From UBA6382 sp963617965 (lineage in GTDB: Bacteria > Bacteroidota > Bacteroidia > Bacteroidales > Bacteroidaceae), in NCBI GenBank assembly GCA_963617965.1, contig CAVEQO010000007.1:3739-67738 (forward strand): a DNA stretch of 64,000 nucleotides. Reading direction: 5' to 3'. Positions within the stretch are counted from its first letter, which is position 1. The number at the start of each line of letters is the position of its first letter. The notes under the pieces are model-generated. The model ran no database searches. It had not been told where the DNA came from and was given only the letters and a program-made list of their open reading frames with translations. The position numbers and the translations under genes were made by a program. This document shows, in pieces, positions 1 to 8,443 of the stretch.

Positions 1-1
1 T

Positions 2-430
2 GAAACACGAGAAAATACACGCACTCAAGTAAAAACAGAAGAGACAAAGGAACAAGAACACATTGCCGTAGCGCAGCAGCATACCGCCAATCCTACCGTA
101 CAAAAAAACGAGAACAAGAAGGTGAAAGAAACCACGTTCTCCGGCAAAAAATATGATTTCAAAGTGCAAATCTGCACATCTGACCGCAGGCTACGCAAAG
201 ACGCAGAGCAGTTCAATGGACTGGCAGACGTAAGTACATATTCTGTCTCGCTGCCAAACGGGAAGACACTGTTTGTCCACACTTACGGAAACTCCACAAG
301 CTACGCGGAAATAACTGCCATAAAAAACAAACTCCGGGCAAAGTTCAAAGATTGCTTTGTCGTGGTATTCAAAGGCGACCAAAAGATAACCGGCGAGGAA
401 GCCGCAACGGCATTCAAAAATCAACCATAA
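2..430 (+). CDS. N-acetylmuramoyl-L-alanine amidase, C-terminal part (SPOR-like domain)
   Basis: The reading frame is open from the first bases of the window to the stop at 430, so only the C-terminal ~142 residues are present. A low-complexity linker rich in E, Q, K and T comes first. A compact ~80-residue domain follows (from FKVQICTSDRR to the end) that resembles a SPOR/SPOR-like peptidoglycan-binding domain. In Bacteroidales such domains end periplasmic amidases that cleave the bond between MurNAc and the stem peptide. The catalytic part lies outside the window, so the amidase call rests on this domain and on the following mlaD-type gene, a pairing I know from relatives. The next gene starts 15 bases downstream, which implies one operon. 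Confidence 0.6.
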   Translation, partial: ETRENTRTQVKTEETKEQEHIAVAQQHTANPTVQKNENKKVKETTFSGKKYDFKVQICTSDRRLRKDAEQFNGLADVSTYSVSLPNGKTLFVHTYGNSTSYAEITAIKNKLRAKFKDCFVVVFKGDQKITGEEAATAFKNQP

Positions 431-445
431 AATCATCCTACAACA

Positions 446-1369
446 ATGAAACTGTTTTCAAAAGAAGCAAAAATAGGGTTGGCCGTCATTGCGGCGTTCA
501 CTTTGCTAATATACGGCTTGAATTTTCTGAAAGGGATCAATCTTTTTCAAAAGAGCAATCTGTATTATATCGCTTTCCACAATATCAGTGGGCTGGCGGA
601 ATCAAATCCCGTATATGCAAACGGTTTCCGCATAGGAATTGTACGTACAATAAATTACGACTACAAAAAACCGGGGAATGTTTATGTCGGTATTGAAATT
701 GACGACAATATGCGCATTTCAGAAGGCAGTTATGCCGAACTTGAAAGCCAGATGCTGGGCGGTGTGACAATGAACATCATACTTGCCCCCTCGCCAAAAA
801 TACTGTCACCCGGCGACACCATTGCAGGAGGTCCGAAAGTCGGTGCACTTGACATGGTCGGGGAAATAGTGCCGCAAATACAAAACGTGATACCAAAACT
901 GGATTCCATTCTTGCAAATTTCAACAGGCTGCTTGAAAATCCCGCTCTGAACCAGACTCTCTGCAACACTGCCCAAATTACAGAAGACCTGAAAACGACA
1001 ACCGCTGCTATCAATAAGCTGCTGGACGGCAATGTCAACAGCATCGCAGAAAACCTTGAACCGACCACGAAAAATCTTCAAGATCTTACTGACAAGCTCA
1101 ACAGTTTGGACTATCTCGCAACGATGACTAACGTCAACCAGACTCTGTCAGGGGTGCAGCAGACAACACAAAGTCTCAGCGATGCCATAAACAGTACCAT
1201 GACCAAACTCAATCAGCCAAATTCTTCCATAGGCCTTTTGCTTAACGACAGGAAGCTGTATGACAACCTGAACCGCAGTTTGATGTCGTCTGACTCTTTG
1301 CTTAATGACATCCGTCTTCGACCAAAGAGATATGTGCATTTCTCCATTTTTGGAAACAAAGGCAAGTGA
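446..1369 (+). CDS. MlaD/MCE-family lipid transport protein
   Basis: This 307-residue protein starts with a short cytoplasmic stretch and one transmembrane helix (about residues 10-30, IGLAVIAAFTLLIYGLNFL). An MCE domain follows (about 36-115; note GLAESNPVYANGFRIGIV). The C-terminal half is a helical tail rich in N, Q, L and T, with repeated TTxxLxxL spacing. MlaD-type proteins are the periplasmic, inner-membrane-anchored substrate-binding part of phospholipid transporters that keep outer-membrane lipid asymmetry. No ABC ATPase or permease partner is beside it. It follows the amidase by 15 bases. The family call is firm; the lipid substrate is inferred. Confidence 0.85.
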   Translation: MKLFSKEAKIGLAVIAAFTLLIYGLNFLKGINLFQKSNLYYIAFHNISGLAESNPVYANGFRIGIVRTINYDYKKPGNVYVGIEIDDNMRISEGSYAELESQMLGGVTMNIILAPSPKILSPGDTIAGGPKVGALDMVGEIVPQIQNVIPKLDSILANFNRLLENPALNQTLCNTAQITEDLKTTTAAINKLLDGNVNSIAENLEPTTKNLQDLTDKLNSLDYLATMTNVNQTLSGVQQTTQSLSDAINSTMTKLNQPNSSIGLLLNDRKLYDNLNRSLMSSDSLLNDIRLRPKRYVHFSIFGNKGK

Positions 1370-1496
1370 CTCTATACACTCTTAATGCTACCAGCCTTGG
1401 AAAAGTCCGCATCAACTGAGATCTCATTTGACATAAGAGAGGAGCGAGAAATCGCTTTCGTTTCCACAACAGGTGTTGAAAAATGTTAAAAAAGCC

Positions 1497-1527
1497 TTGC
1501 CGAAAACAAGAAAAAATGCCAACTTTG
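1497..1527 (+). promoter_or_regulatory. dnaA promoter
   Basis: TTG at 1497-1499, 20 bases, then CAACTTTG at 1520-1527. This is one mismatch from the Bacteroidetes -7 consensus TAnnTTTG with consensus spacing. It lies about 33 bases before the dnaA ATG. Confidence 0.6.
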
Positions 1528-1560
1528 TATCTCCTTATGACCGAAAACCATTAATTGCAC

Positions 1561-2877
1561 ATGGAGCAACAAAACCGGGAAAAATGGGCACAACTACTCG
1601 CCTGCATACAGCAGCGTTTAAACCAGGAAACATTCAACACATGGTTTAAACCTGTTGAGTTTTTGGGTCTGGAGGATGGCGTAATCAACATAAGGGTTCC
1701 CAACAGTTTTTTCAACGAATACCTTATTGAGCACCACGGCAAATTGCTTTTATCGGAGTGCAACAAGCATTTTGGAATAGACAAGATCAAGGTTGACTGG
1801 GTCGGGCAAAAAAAGGATGAAAAAACAGAAATCATAAAGCACAGAAGCGTATTCAACACTCATCTTAGCAAAGAATATACTTTTGAGAATTTTGTAAAGG
1901 GCGAAGCAAACAAATTCGCAAGATCAATAGCATTGACCATTGCGACAAAACCCATACAGACGGCTTTCAATCCTTTCTTTCTGTATGGAGATTGCGGAGT
2001 CGGCAAATCGCATCTGGTTAACGCGATCGGGCTGAAATTGCTGGAGAAAGACCCGGAGAAAAGGATTCTCTACATTTCCGCCCATGACTTCTTGTTACAA
2101 TACACAGACTCTATTCCAAAAAAGAAATTCAATGATTTCATGTATTTCTACCAATCGATAGAGTGTCTCATCATAGACGACATACACGAAATCTCCGGCA
2201 AACCGGGAACACAGGAAGCCCTGTTCAACATTTTCAATCACCTCCAGCGAAACGGCAAGCAGATAATCTTTACCAGCGACAAGTCACCCTCGCAGCTTGA
2301 GGGCTTTGAAGAACGCGTGCAGTCCCGATTCATTTGCGGTGCCACGGCAGAACTGCTACGTCCAAACGAACAACTCCGTATTGACATTCTGAGAACAAAA
2401 ATTCGCAAAAACCAATTAAGCATTCCGGAAGACGTTATAATATATATTGCCCACAATGTCAAAGGAAACGTAAGAGACCTTGAAGGTATTGTCCATACAT
2501 TGTTGGCCCAGTCCATTGTCCACGACTGTGACATAGACATAAATATGGCTCAACTGATTGTAAACAAATATATTCGCCTGAACACAAAAACCATAACCGT
2601 AGACTTGATTTTGCGTGCAGTGTGCAAGTACTACAAAGTCACTCAAAAAGAGTTGAATTCGCCTTCACGCAAAAGTCTGATAGTAACAGCCCGGCAAGTG
2701 GCAATGTTTCTGACCCAGAGACACACAAACTTGAGTTCCACGCAGATTGGCATCCATATTGGCAAGCGAGACCACAGTACCGTTCTCCATGCCTGCAACC
2801 AGATAGATCTCAGAGTTAAGACCGAGCCTGCGTTCAAAGCTGAAATAGAAGCCATTGAGCAGGAAATGCTGAAATGA
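1561..2877 (+). CDS. dnaA: Chromosomal replication initiator protein DnaA
   Basis: This 438-residue protein opens chromosome replication by forming an ATP-dependent filament on origin DNA. Domain I is residues ~1-78. The usual domain II linker is cut to roughly 25 residues (about 79-105). Domain III carries Walker A GDCGVGKS (143-150), Walker B LIIDD (203-207), the arginine-finger segment EERVQSRF and the sensor-2 stretch GNVRDLEGIV. Domain IV carries the DNA-binding signature (TARQVAMFL, then GKRDHSTVLHAC). I chose the ATG at 1561; an upstream in-frame TTG at 1555 would add two residues. The protein is shorter than the ~465-470 residues I know for Bacteroides, almost all of it from the linker. 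A promoter lies directly upstream. Confidence 0.95.
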   Translation: MEQQNREKWAQLLACIQQRLNQETFNTWFKPVEFLGLEDGVINIRVPNSFFNEYLIEHHGKLLLSECNKHFGIDKIKVDWVGQKKDEKTEIIKHRSVFNTHLSKEYTFENFVKGEANKFARSIALTIATKPIQTAFNPFFLYGDCGVGKSHLVNAIGLKLLEKDPEKRILYISAHDFLLQYTDSIPKKKFNDFMYFYQSIECLIIDDIHEISGKPGTQEALFNIFNHLQRNGKQIIFTSDKSPSQLEGFEERVQSRFICGATAELLRPNEQLRIDILRTKIRKNQLSIPEDVIIYIAHNVKGNVRDLEGIVHTLLAQSIVHDCDIDINMAQLIVNKYIRLNTKTITVDLILRAVCKYYKVTQKELNSPSRKSLIVTARQVAMFLTQRHTNLSSTQIGIHIGKRDHSTVLHACNQIDLRVKTEPAFKAEIEAIEQEMLK

Positions 2878-2976
2878 CCAATGCGTTGTCCGAATGCATT
2901 ATTCCACACATTCTTTTGGAACTGTCACACACAAACAGAAAAACCGCAAATATCTTTTTAACCGCATAACAAGTAA

Positions 2977-3615
2977 ATGAAAAACATTGTCGTTCTTTTC
3001 ACTGCTGTTACAGCCATGACTCTGTTGACATCCTGTGGCAACAAGTCTACAAAAAACCAATCTGCCGGCAATTGCTCTGTTGTGGAAAAAGATACTGTTT
3101 CCGCCTTGACGGACAGCATGATTTGCGAGTTGAAAATGGCACACAAAAGGAGCATGGAACTATATTCGGACGAACAATTCTACAAGTTTGCCGAATATGT
3201 CTATCCCCAGCTGTTCAAATACCTGAAAGACAAGTCACACAGTGCAAGCGTAGAAACAGAGAAAGACAAATTTGTTGACATGCTCATCACGCGCAATGAC
3301 AATTATTGGGAAAAGACAGTACCTACAATTTCTCCGAATGCGATCTCTTACAGCTTTGCATTTAAGGATATAGAATTCTACCGCAAAAGTGGCAGCAATT
3401 TGTTTGTCATTTACAGACAACAAGCATTCTACATCACACAAAGTGACACCATAATCAGTCCGGACTTTAGTTACGGCTATGCCATCTTTTTGGCGAAATA
3501 CAACAAATGGTACTTCTTGGATTTCAAGACAAAAGATATTGCAACTATACTGAAAGGGGACTTCTGTCAGACAACAATAAAAGAAATAGCAGAAGAAACA
3601 AAACGACTATATTGA
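2977..3615 (+). CDS. Small lipoprotein, function unknown
   Basis: This 212-residue protein has a lipoprotein signal: MKNIVVLFTAVTAMTLLTSC, with the lipobox LTSC placing the lipidated cysteine at residue 20. A polar spacer follows, and then a mixed domain with many aromatic residues (SYSFAFKDIEFYRKSG, GYAIFLAKYNKWYFLDFK). I do not recognise the family. It starts 99 bases after dnaA on the same strand and may share its transcript. It ends convergently with the large minus-strand gene whose stop is at 3701. An envelope location is the only safe inference. Confidence 0.7.
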   Translation: MKNIVVLFTAVTAMTLLTSCGNKSTKNQSAGNCSVVEKDTVSALTDSMICELKMAHKRSMELYSDEQFYKFAEYVYPQLFKYLKDKSHSASVETEKDKFVDMLITRNDNYWEKTVPTISPNAISYSFAFKDIEFYRKSGSNLFVIYRQQAFYITQSDTIISPDFSYGYAIFLAKYNKWYFLDFKTKDIATILKGDFCQTTIKEIAEETKRLY

Positions 3616-3700
3616 TTCCTGTACACTGCTTTTCTTCGGCAACAGGTGCAAAAGTTTACCTTTCGTTCAAATTGTCAGGGATATTTTGTGCAGATGGTGG

Positions 3701-6691
3701 TCAAAACAGTTTCTGCAATATCCGTTTCATTACGGAACTTCTGGCAGGATAACCGTCTATGCTTTCAAAAGGGAATCCCATGACAACAAAATTTGACGTT
3801 GCTACAGCTGCGCAAGCTCCATTTCCATAATAAGCGAAAGGCTCTGCCAATCCATGCGGTTTTAAGACATCCACAGATTTGACAGCATAACTTTCCGGAT
3901 TCCATTCCTTTACGATAGAGAAAGTCTCCGTTCCCAATGACAGTGATGGCGGTGTTTCCAAACATGAGTCCAGAGAATAACACAGAGTACTTGCCGTGAA
4001 CTCCCGTTCAGAACTTTCGTCCATGTCCCGCGCAATATAGGCACCGGAAACAAGGACTTTCCCCCCTTCACCAAGATAGCCACCGATAGATTTTCTTAAC
4101 TCTGTCGTGAATGTTTTGTAATGTTTCAAACTGCTTATACCGTCTTCCCGTTGCAATCCGAACAACAGATCAACAAGCTGAAAGTCTCCAATGGCAACGA
4201 GACTGTCGGAAAGTGCACTTGCCGAACAAGAGGACACACTATAATGATGCTTTCTGTCCTTGATGGCGTTTGCGTGTATGCAGGCGTAGTCAAAACAATT
4301 TCCGGCAATTACCCTACCCTCCAGCTCCGAGCCACTATAGCCCAATCCTCCGGGACTGACAATTCCGATCTTGGAACGCAAAAAACAACGTTGCGCACCA
4401 CTGTATTCCGCAGTTCTCATATAGGGTACCCCAATATCTGAATTAATATCAAAGCCTTCTTCGTTTTCTGTCACGACAACGTCCGGGGCACTCAGACGGT
4501 CAAATCCGTTGACCACAAGTATCCGTTGCTTCTCTTCAGATGCGGAAAGCACAGCCAGTGTCTCGCTCGGAAAACTTTCTCCCCCATCATTGCATGCTGT
4601 GACTTTAAAGCGATATACCACATCTTTTTCTATGGGCAGCATGACAGTATTCGCTCCGTTCCCAACAACGTGTCCGTTATCAAAGTCTTCACCGTTTTTG
4701 CTGACATACACGACATATCTTGACGGTATGGCAGTAGGCTCGAGTCTATCCAACTGCGGACACCATGAAAGAACGGCAAACGAGTCTGCCGACACGGCAG
4801 AAAAAGACTGGACTGGCAGGGGATGGATAACGCAGTCTCTTTGGTGCTGAAACGCAATATAACGCACTATCGCCTTGTATATAGACCTTGAAATCAGAAA
4901 CTTGAAATTGGGATCATGCCCATATAGCATATCACGAAAATTCTGGTGAGACAACATTTCCAAAATCATTGAAGGGACTTCTGGCTTGCGCGTTTCGCTA
5001 TAATTGCGATTATATAACTCGCGCTGCGTCCATTTCTTCCCTAACAGTCCGGTCAAGTCGCGACACACCTCGTTCTGCACAAAAGCGGCAAGGTCCAACG
5101 AAGACAAACGGCTTACTCCGGAAAGCAAGTCATGTGTCCCTCTGTCACCCAAATGCGTGTAAATTCCCAAAGTGCCAACAACGGAATTGTCCGTGGTGTA
5201 ACCTGCATCACTATGAATCGCCAAACTCAGTTCCATAGGAACACGCAGTCCGACCGTGTCCGGAGCATATACGGAACCGCCTGTCATGTAGTTCAGGGAA
5301 TTTGACCGGACGTTGATATCATCCGCATAATCGTTTCTCCCGTCTTTCGTATTATACACGCAGTAAGGCATTCCCGACCATTGGGCAGAATACAATGCTC
5401 CCTCCATAAAGCGCGGCAGCCCACTGGTTTCACCGTTGCGTGCCATATTCCCCATTCCACCGCCAATGCGCACCGCATCGGCCATGACAACTCCATCGCT
5501 ATTGCTTAGGTTTGAAAGAGTAATGGTATTTTTAGGACTACACCCCTTGGAAAAGCCGAACGTACCCAGATAGACCCATGTTCCGCCGCCCATCCGTTGA
5601 TTGACACGTATTTTTGTTTCCACGTTGTTGTGCCGCACAATGTATGTCGCATCGTCAACGTTGTCTTCGCCATATGGATATGTCACATACAGGGCATAAT
5701 CTCCGTCTGCTGGTATGTCGGGAGTCCAGCAACAGATTGAAACATCAGAACTGTCCGTTGTGGCAGCAACCGCCCGGGCAGAACCCTCCACATGGGGGTT
5801 CTGCCCGGGAATGTACTGCTCGCGGACTTGTTTGAATCCGGGTTGACCGTATGTATAAAAGGGACAAACTCCGGTTGTTTCCTTGTATGTGCCGTTCTGA
5901 TACAGGTTGTCGCTGTCATTGTCCACGATCATCTCGTGTATATTCTCGTCCCTCTCTCGTGGCGTATACACCACGGCTCCAGAATTTTCCAGCATAGGAA
6001 TCAGAAAGGGCATCGCAATGGAACGGGTAAACAAATCCTCTGTTGTACAATATAAATTAGGGCGTTGCCAAAGCCATTCGTTTTTCGAAAAATCAAAGTA
6101 TCGCCCGTGGCTAGGCCACACCGTGAGATGTGTCCCTTGCAGACCTCTGCTGATATCAAAGGGTCTTGACATGTTGCGAACCCATTCATTGCCTTCATAA
6201 AAACGCTTGTTGAACAACCGCGAAGTATCTACCTTATGAGCGTATAAATTAGGAACAAGCCGTTCAAGTTCGATATTGTGAGCATAAATGTGTATTTCAT
6301 AGTCGGAATAAGGGTACGGAAGACATTGCGACAGTCTGCTGTAAACGTTTTCTACAGTCTGGCTCGTAAATACTTGACTTGCAAAGCCCTCTTTCACGTA
6401 TATGTCCATACGCTTTTCTGCCTCATTGACACTACAGTAATCCAATCCTACAGGAATGGATATCTTGCATGAAGACGGGAAACTCTTGAGAAAGCCGTCT
6501 ATACATGCATTCAGATCCATCGTACTGTCCTGAATTGTTGCTTTGTCTGCGGCACGACAGCTTGTGCCAAGCGGAGAGGCGGTTACCGTGGAGCAGATAA
6601 AAAACGCAATGAAAAAAACATTGTAAACACTCCCTCTGAAACTACACCTTGAATCTCTCCGGATATTTGGCTGCGAACTTGAATTTACCAT
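3701..6691 (-). CDS. Secreted zinc-amidase-like protein with inserted golvesin/Xly-type domain and FN3 ('xanthan lyase' type)
   Basis: This 996-residue protein belongs to a family usually labelled 'xanthan lyase' in Bacteroides. A hydrophobic stretch at ~22-40 is the likely signal peptide. Residues ~186-250 (THLTVWPSHGRY, then TTEDLFTRSIAMPFLIPML and VVYTPRERD) match the start of an Amidase_3 fold. Residues ~484-612 (ELSLAIHSDAGY, then VPSMILEML) match its second half. Candidate zinc ligands are H195, E218, H493 and E578. A beta-rich golvesin/Xly-like carbohydrate-binding-type domain (~270-412) sits between the halves. A fibronectin-III domain (~623-717) and an alpha/beta C-terminal domain follow. 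Peptidoglycan amide cleavage is my inference; polysaccharide lyase activity is not supported by anything I see. The ATG overlaps the upstream acyltransferase gene by 50 bases. No other in-frame ATG precedes residue 58. Confidence 0.75.
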   Translation of the reverse strand: MVNSSSQPNIRRDSRCSFRGSVYNVFFIAFFICSTVTASPLGTSCRAADKATIQDSTMDLNACIDGFLKSFPSSCKISIPVGLDYCSVNEAEKRMDIYVKEGFASQVFTSQTVENVYSRLSQCLPYPYSDYEIHIYAHNIELERLVPNLYAHKVDTSRLFNKRFYEGNEWVRNMSRPFDISRGLQGTHLTVWPSHGRYFDFSKNEWLWQRPNLYCTTEDLFTRSIAMPFLIPMLENSGAVVYTPRERDENIHEMIVDNDSDNLYQNGTYKETTGVCPFYTYGQPGFKQVREQYIPGQNPHVEGSARAVAATTDSSDVSICCWTPDIPADGDYALYVTYPYGEDNVDDATYIVRHNNVETKIRVNQRMGGGTWVYLGTFGFSKGCSPKNTITLSNLSNSDGVVMADAVRIGGGMGNMARNGETSGLPRFMEGALYSAQWSGMPYCVYNTKDGRNDYADDINVRSNSLNYMTGGSVYAPDTVGLRVPMELSLAIHSDAGYTTDNSVVGTLGIYTHLGDRGTHDLLSGVSRLSSLDLAAFVQNEVCRDLTGLLGKKWTQRELYNRNYSETRKPEVPSMILEMLSHQNFRDMLYGHDPNFKFLISRSIYKAIVRYIAFQHQRDCVIHPLPVQSFSAVSADSFAVLSWCPQLDRLEPTAIPSRYVVYVSKNGEDFDNGHVVGNGANTVMLPIEKDVVYRFKVTACNDGGESFPSETLAVLSASEEKQRILVVNGFDRLSAPDVVVTENEEGFDINSDIGVPYMRTAEYSGAQRCFLRSKIGIVSPGGLGYSGSELEGRVIAGNCFDYACIHANAIKDRKHHYSVSSCSASALSDSLVAIGDFQLVDLLFGLQREDGISSLKHYKTFTTELRKSIGGYLGEGGKVLVSGAYIARDMDESSEREFTASTLCYSLDSCLETPPSLSLGTETFSIVKEWNPESYAVKSVDVLKPHGLAEPFAYYGNGACAAVATSNFVVMGFPFESIDGYPARSSVMKRILQKLF

Positions 6692-7190
6692 AATAGCTCT
6701 TTATATAGTCCATATCCGCTTTGCTGTTTCCTGTCGGAACAAATTGTTCTTTGCAAACAATCATTTTGGAATAGTAGTCCAACACATACAGCCTTATTGG
6801 AACTTTCGCTTTTAATGCGATATAATAAAATCCCAGTTTCCACTCTCCATTGGCCGAGCGCGTCCCCTCCGGAGTTATCGCGACACGGAAGCCAGGAGTC
6901 TTGACAAAGGCTGCCGCCAATTCATCTGTAAGATGTTTCTTGTGCTTGCGGTCTACCGCAATTCCGCCCCAGCTGCGCAACACAACTCCCAAAGGCCAAA
7001 AAAACCAGAACTTTTTCATCAGAAAATGCGCCCTGCCGCCACGGCTGCGATCATAAGCAATGGCATAGAAAAAATCAAGGTTACTTGTGTGGGGTGCAAC
7101 ACACATCACACACTTCTCACAATGCGGCACACTGATATCCGTCCTCCACCCCAGACAATTATACAACAAGAAAGACAGCAACCGTCTCAT
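6642..7190 (-). CDS. Lysophospholipid acyltransferase family protein (PlsC-like)
   Basis: This 182-residue protein has the acyltransferase motif I HTSNLDFF (H-x4-D), the motif III region PEGTRS, and a hydrophobic KFWFFWPLGVVLRSWGGIAVDR segment typical of the PlsC fold. The family transfers an acyl chain to lysophosphatidate or a related lysolipid at the inner membrane. It is shorter than PlsC (~240 residues), which fits the compact family members of Bacteroidetes. Its 3' end overlaps the start of the next gene by 50 bases, so the two are probably translated from one message. The exact acceptor cannot be told. Confidence 0.82.
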   Translation of the reverse strand: MRRLLSFLLYNCLGWRTDISVPHCEKCVMCVAPHTSNLDFFYAIAYDRSRGGRAHFLMKKFWFFWPLGVVLRSWGGIAVDRKHKKHLTDELAAAFVKTPGFRVAITPEGTRSANGEWKLGFYYIALKAKVPIRLYVLDYYSKMIVCKEQFVPTGNSKADMDYIKSYYGKFKFAAKYPERFKV

Positions 7191-7350
7191 ATATCACGCA
7201 AGAACAAAGGATAGTCCACAACTGTCAAAAACCACGCAATCTTATTGTTTGGGCAATCTACAGCAATCATGAAAATCCATAAAAAAGACGCACCCCTACA
7301 CCGTCTGCCATGCAAGTGTGCGCCTGTTTGGTTATCGGGGAAAACGGGGA

Positions 7351-8310
7351 CTACTTCTTTACAAACAAAATCTGCCCAGGCTTAAGGCGTGTGGCATCAA
7401 GCCCACGGTTCATCTTGTAAAGTTCCGAAACTGTCATGTGGTATCTCTTTGCAATGACGCTTGGGTTTTCGCCCTGCTTGACCTTATGCTTTGCGGCACT
7501 CTCTCTCTTACGGCTATTGCCCGAAGAAATCCGTTCTTCTACACTGCTCTCTCCTTTATTGTCGCTGTCTTCCACTTTTGCATCCGCATAGCTGTATATC
7601 GGAGTTGCAATGGGCATCACCTTGCTTTCTGTTGACCGATAGGTGTATGTATCCGAAGTTATATCTTGCTCTGCGAAATCAAACATCAGTGCAGGATTTA
7701 TAGACTCTCCCAATATCCTCGTTTCAAAATGGAGGTGGCTACCGAAGGAACGACCCGTGTTTCCGCAAAGCCCTATAGGCTGACCTGACTTGACATCTTG
7801 ATTTTCTGAAACCAACTGCTTCGAAAGATGCCCGTATACCGTTTCCAATCCATTGGAATGGCGTATCACAATATAGTAGCCAAAACCTCGCGCATCATAC
7901 TTCCGTACTCTGACCTTTCCGGAAAAGGCTGCATATATTGTGTCGCCCGTATATCCTTTTATATCTATACCGTAATGATTGCGATGAAAACGCTTGCGGT
8001 ATCCATAGTTTGACGTGATTATACGGCTTTTTATCGGCATGCTGAAATCACGCAGATCCACAACTAGCTTCTCCGGCTTGGCCATTCCTTTGTAGACATT
8101 CACTCCTGCATTACTCCAGACATTCCCGTAGATATTGTTGATTTTCGCAATTTCCTCCTTCTTCTGGTACTGTTCAATAATCTTCACCGTCTTGGAGGAC
8201 TTCAGTTGAAAATCGCTCGTCGCCTCCCTCGCCATCAGATCTTGGGCACTGACATAGGAGGACGAAACAAGCGTCACAGAAAACAATGTAAGTATTTTGA
8301 CAAAATTCAT
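7351..8310 (-). CDS. M23 peptidase with C-terminal LysM domain
   Basis: The protein has 319 residues from the chosen ATG at 8310 (MNFVKILTLFSVTLVSSSYVSAQ, a clean signal peptide). An upstream in-frame start at 8403 is unlikely because a consensus promoter (8368-8398) lies between. The LytM/M23 catalytic domain shows HYGIDI (the H-x3-D zinc ligands) and HLHFE (H-x-H). The LysM domain at the C-terminus begins KHKVKQGENPSVIAKRYHM. M23 enzymes cut peptide cross-links in peptidoglycan, or activate amidases when degenerate; here the zinc ligands are intact. It lies downstream of tamB with a 133-base gap that contains its own promoter. Confidence 0.9.
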   Translation of the reverse strand: MNFVKILTLFSVTLVSSSYVSAQDLMAREATSDFQLKSSKTVKIIEQYQKKEEIAKINNIYGNVWSNAGVNVYKGMAKPEKLVVDLRDFSMPIKSRIITSNYGYRKRFHRNHYGIDIKGYTGDTIYAAFSGKVRVRKYDARGFGYYIVIRHSNGLETVYGHLSKQLVSENQDVKSGQPIGLCGNTGRSFGSHLHFETRILGESINPALMFDFAEQDITSDTYTYRSTESKVMPIATPIYSYADAKVEDSDNKGESSVEERISSGNSRKRESAAKHKVKQGENPSVIAKRYHMTVSELYKMNRGLDATRLKPGQILFVKK

Positions 8311-8367
8311 AGCGGAAAACAGGGCAGGCAGGAAACTTTCCTGCACCACCATTGAAATTAACGTTCG

Positions 8368-8398
8368 CAAATTTAGCGAAAAAAGGGCATTCGGCAAA
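8368..8398 (-). promoter_or_regulatory. Promoter of the M23/LysM gene
   Basis: On the minus strand TTTG (8398-8395), 19 bases, then TAAATTTG (8375-8368) is a perfect Bacteroidetes promoter. It lies 58 bases before the ATG at 8310 and supports that start. Confidence 0.75.
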
Positions 8399-8443
8399 GC
8401 CATTTAAGGATAATTAATATTCCTGGCACCCCAAAAATCTTTT

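Noticed and set aside
1555..2877. DnaA as a divergent paralogue or plasmid-type initiator
   Set aside because: All DnaA domains and the domain IV signature are present and align along the full length with Bacteroides DnaA; only the linker is short.
8311..8403. Earlier start for the M23/LysM gene at 8403
   Set aside because: A consensus promoter (8368-8398) lies inside the extra segment, and the ATG at 8310 gives a proper signal peptide.
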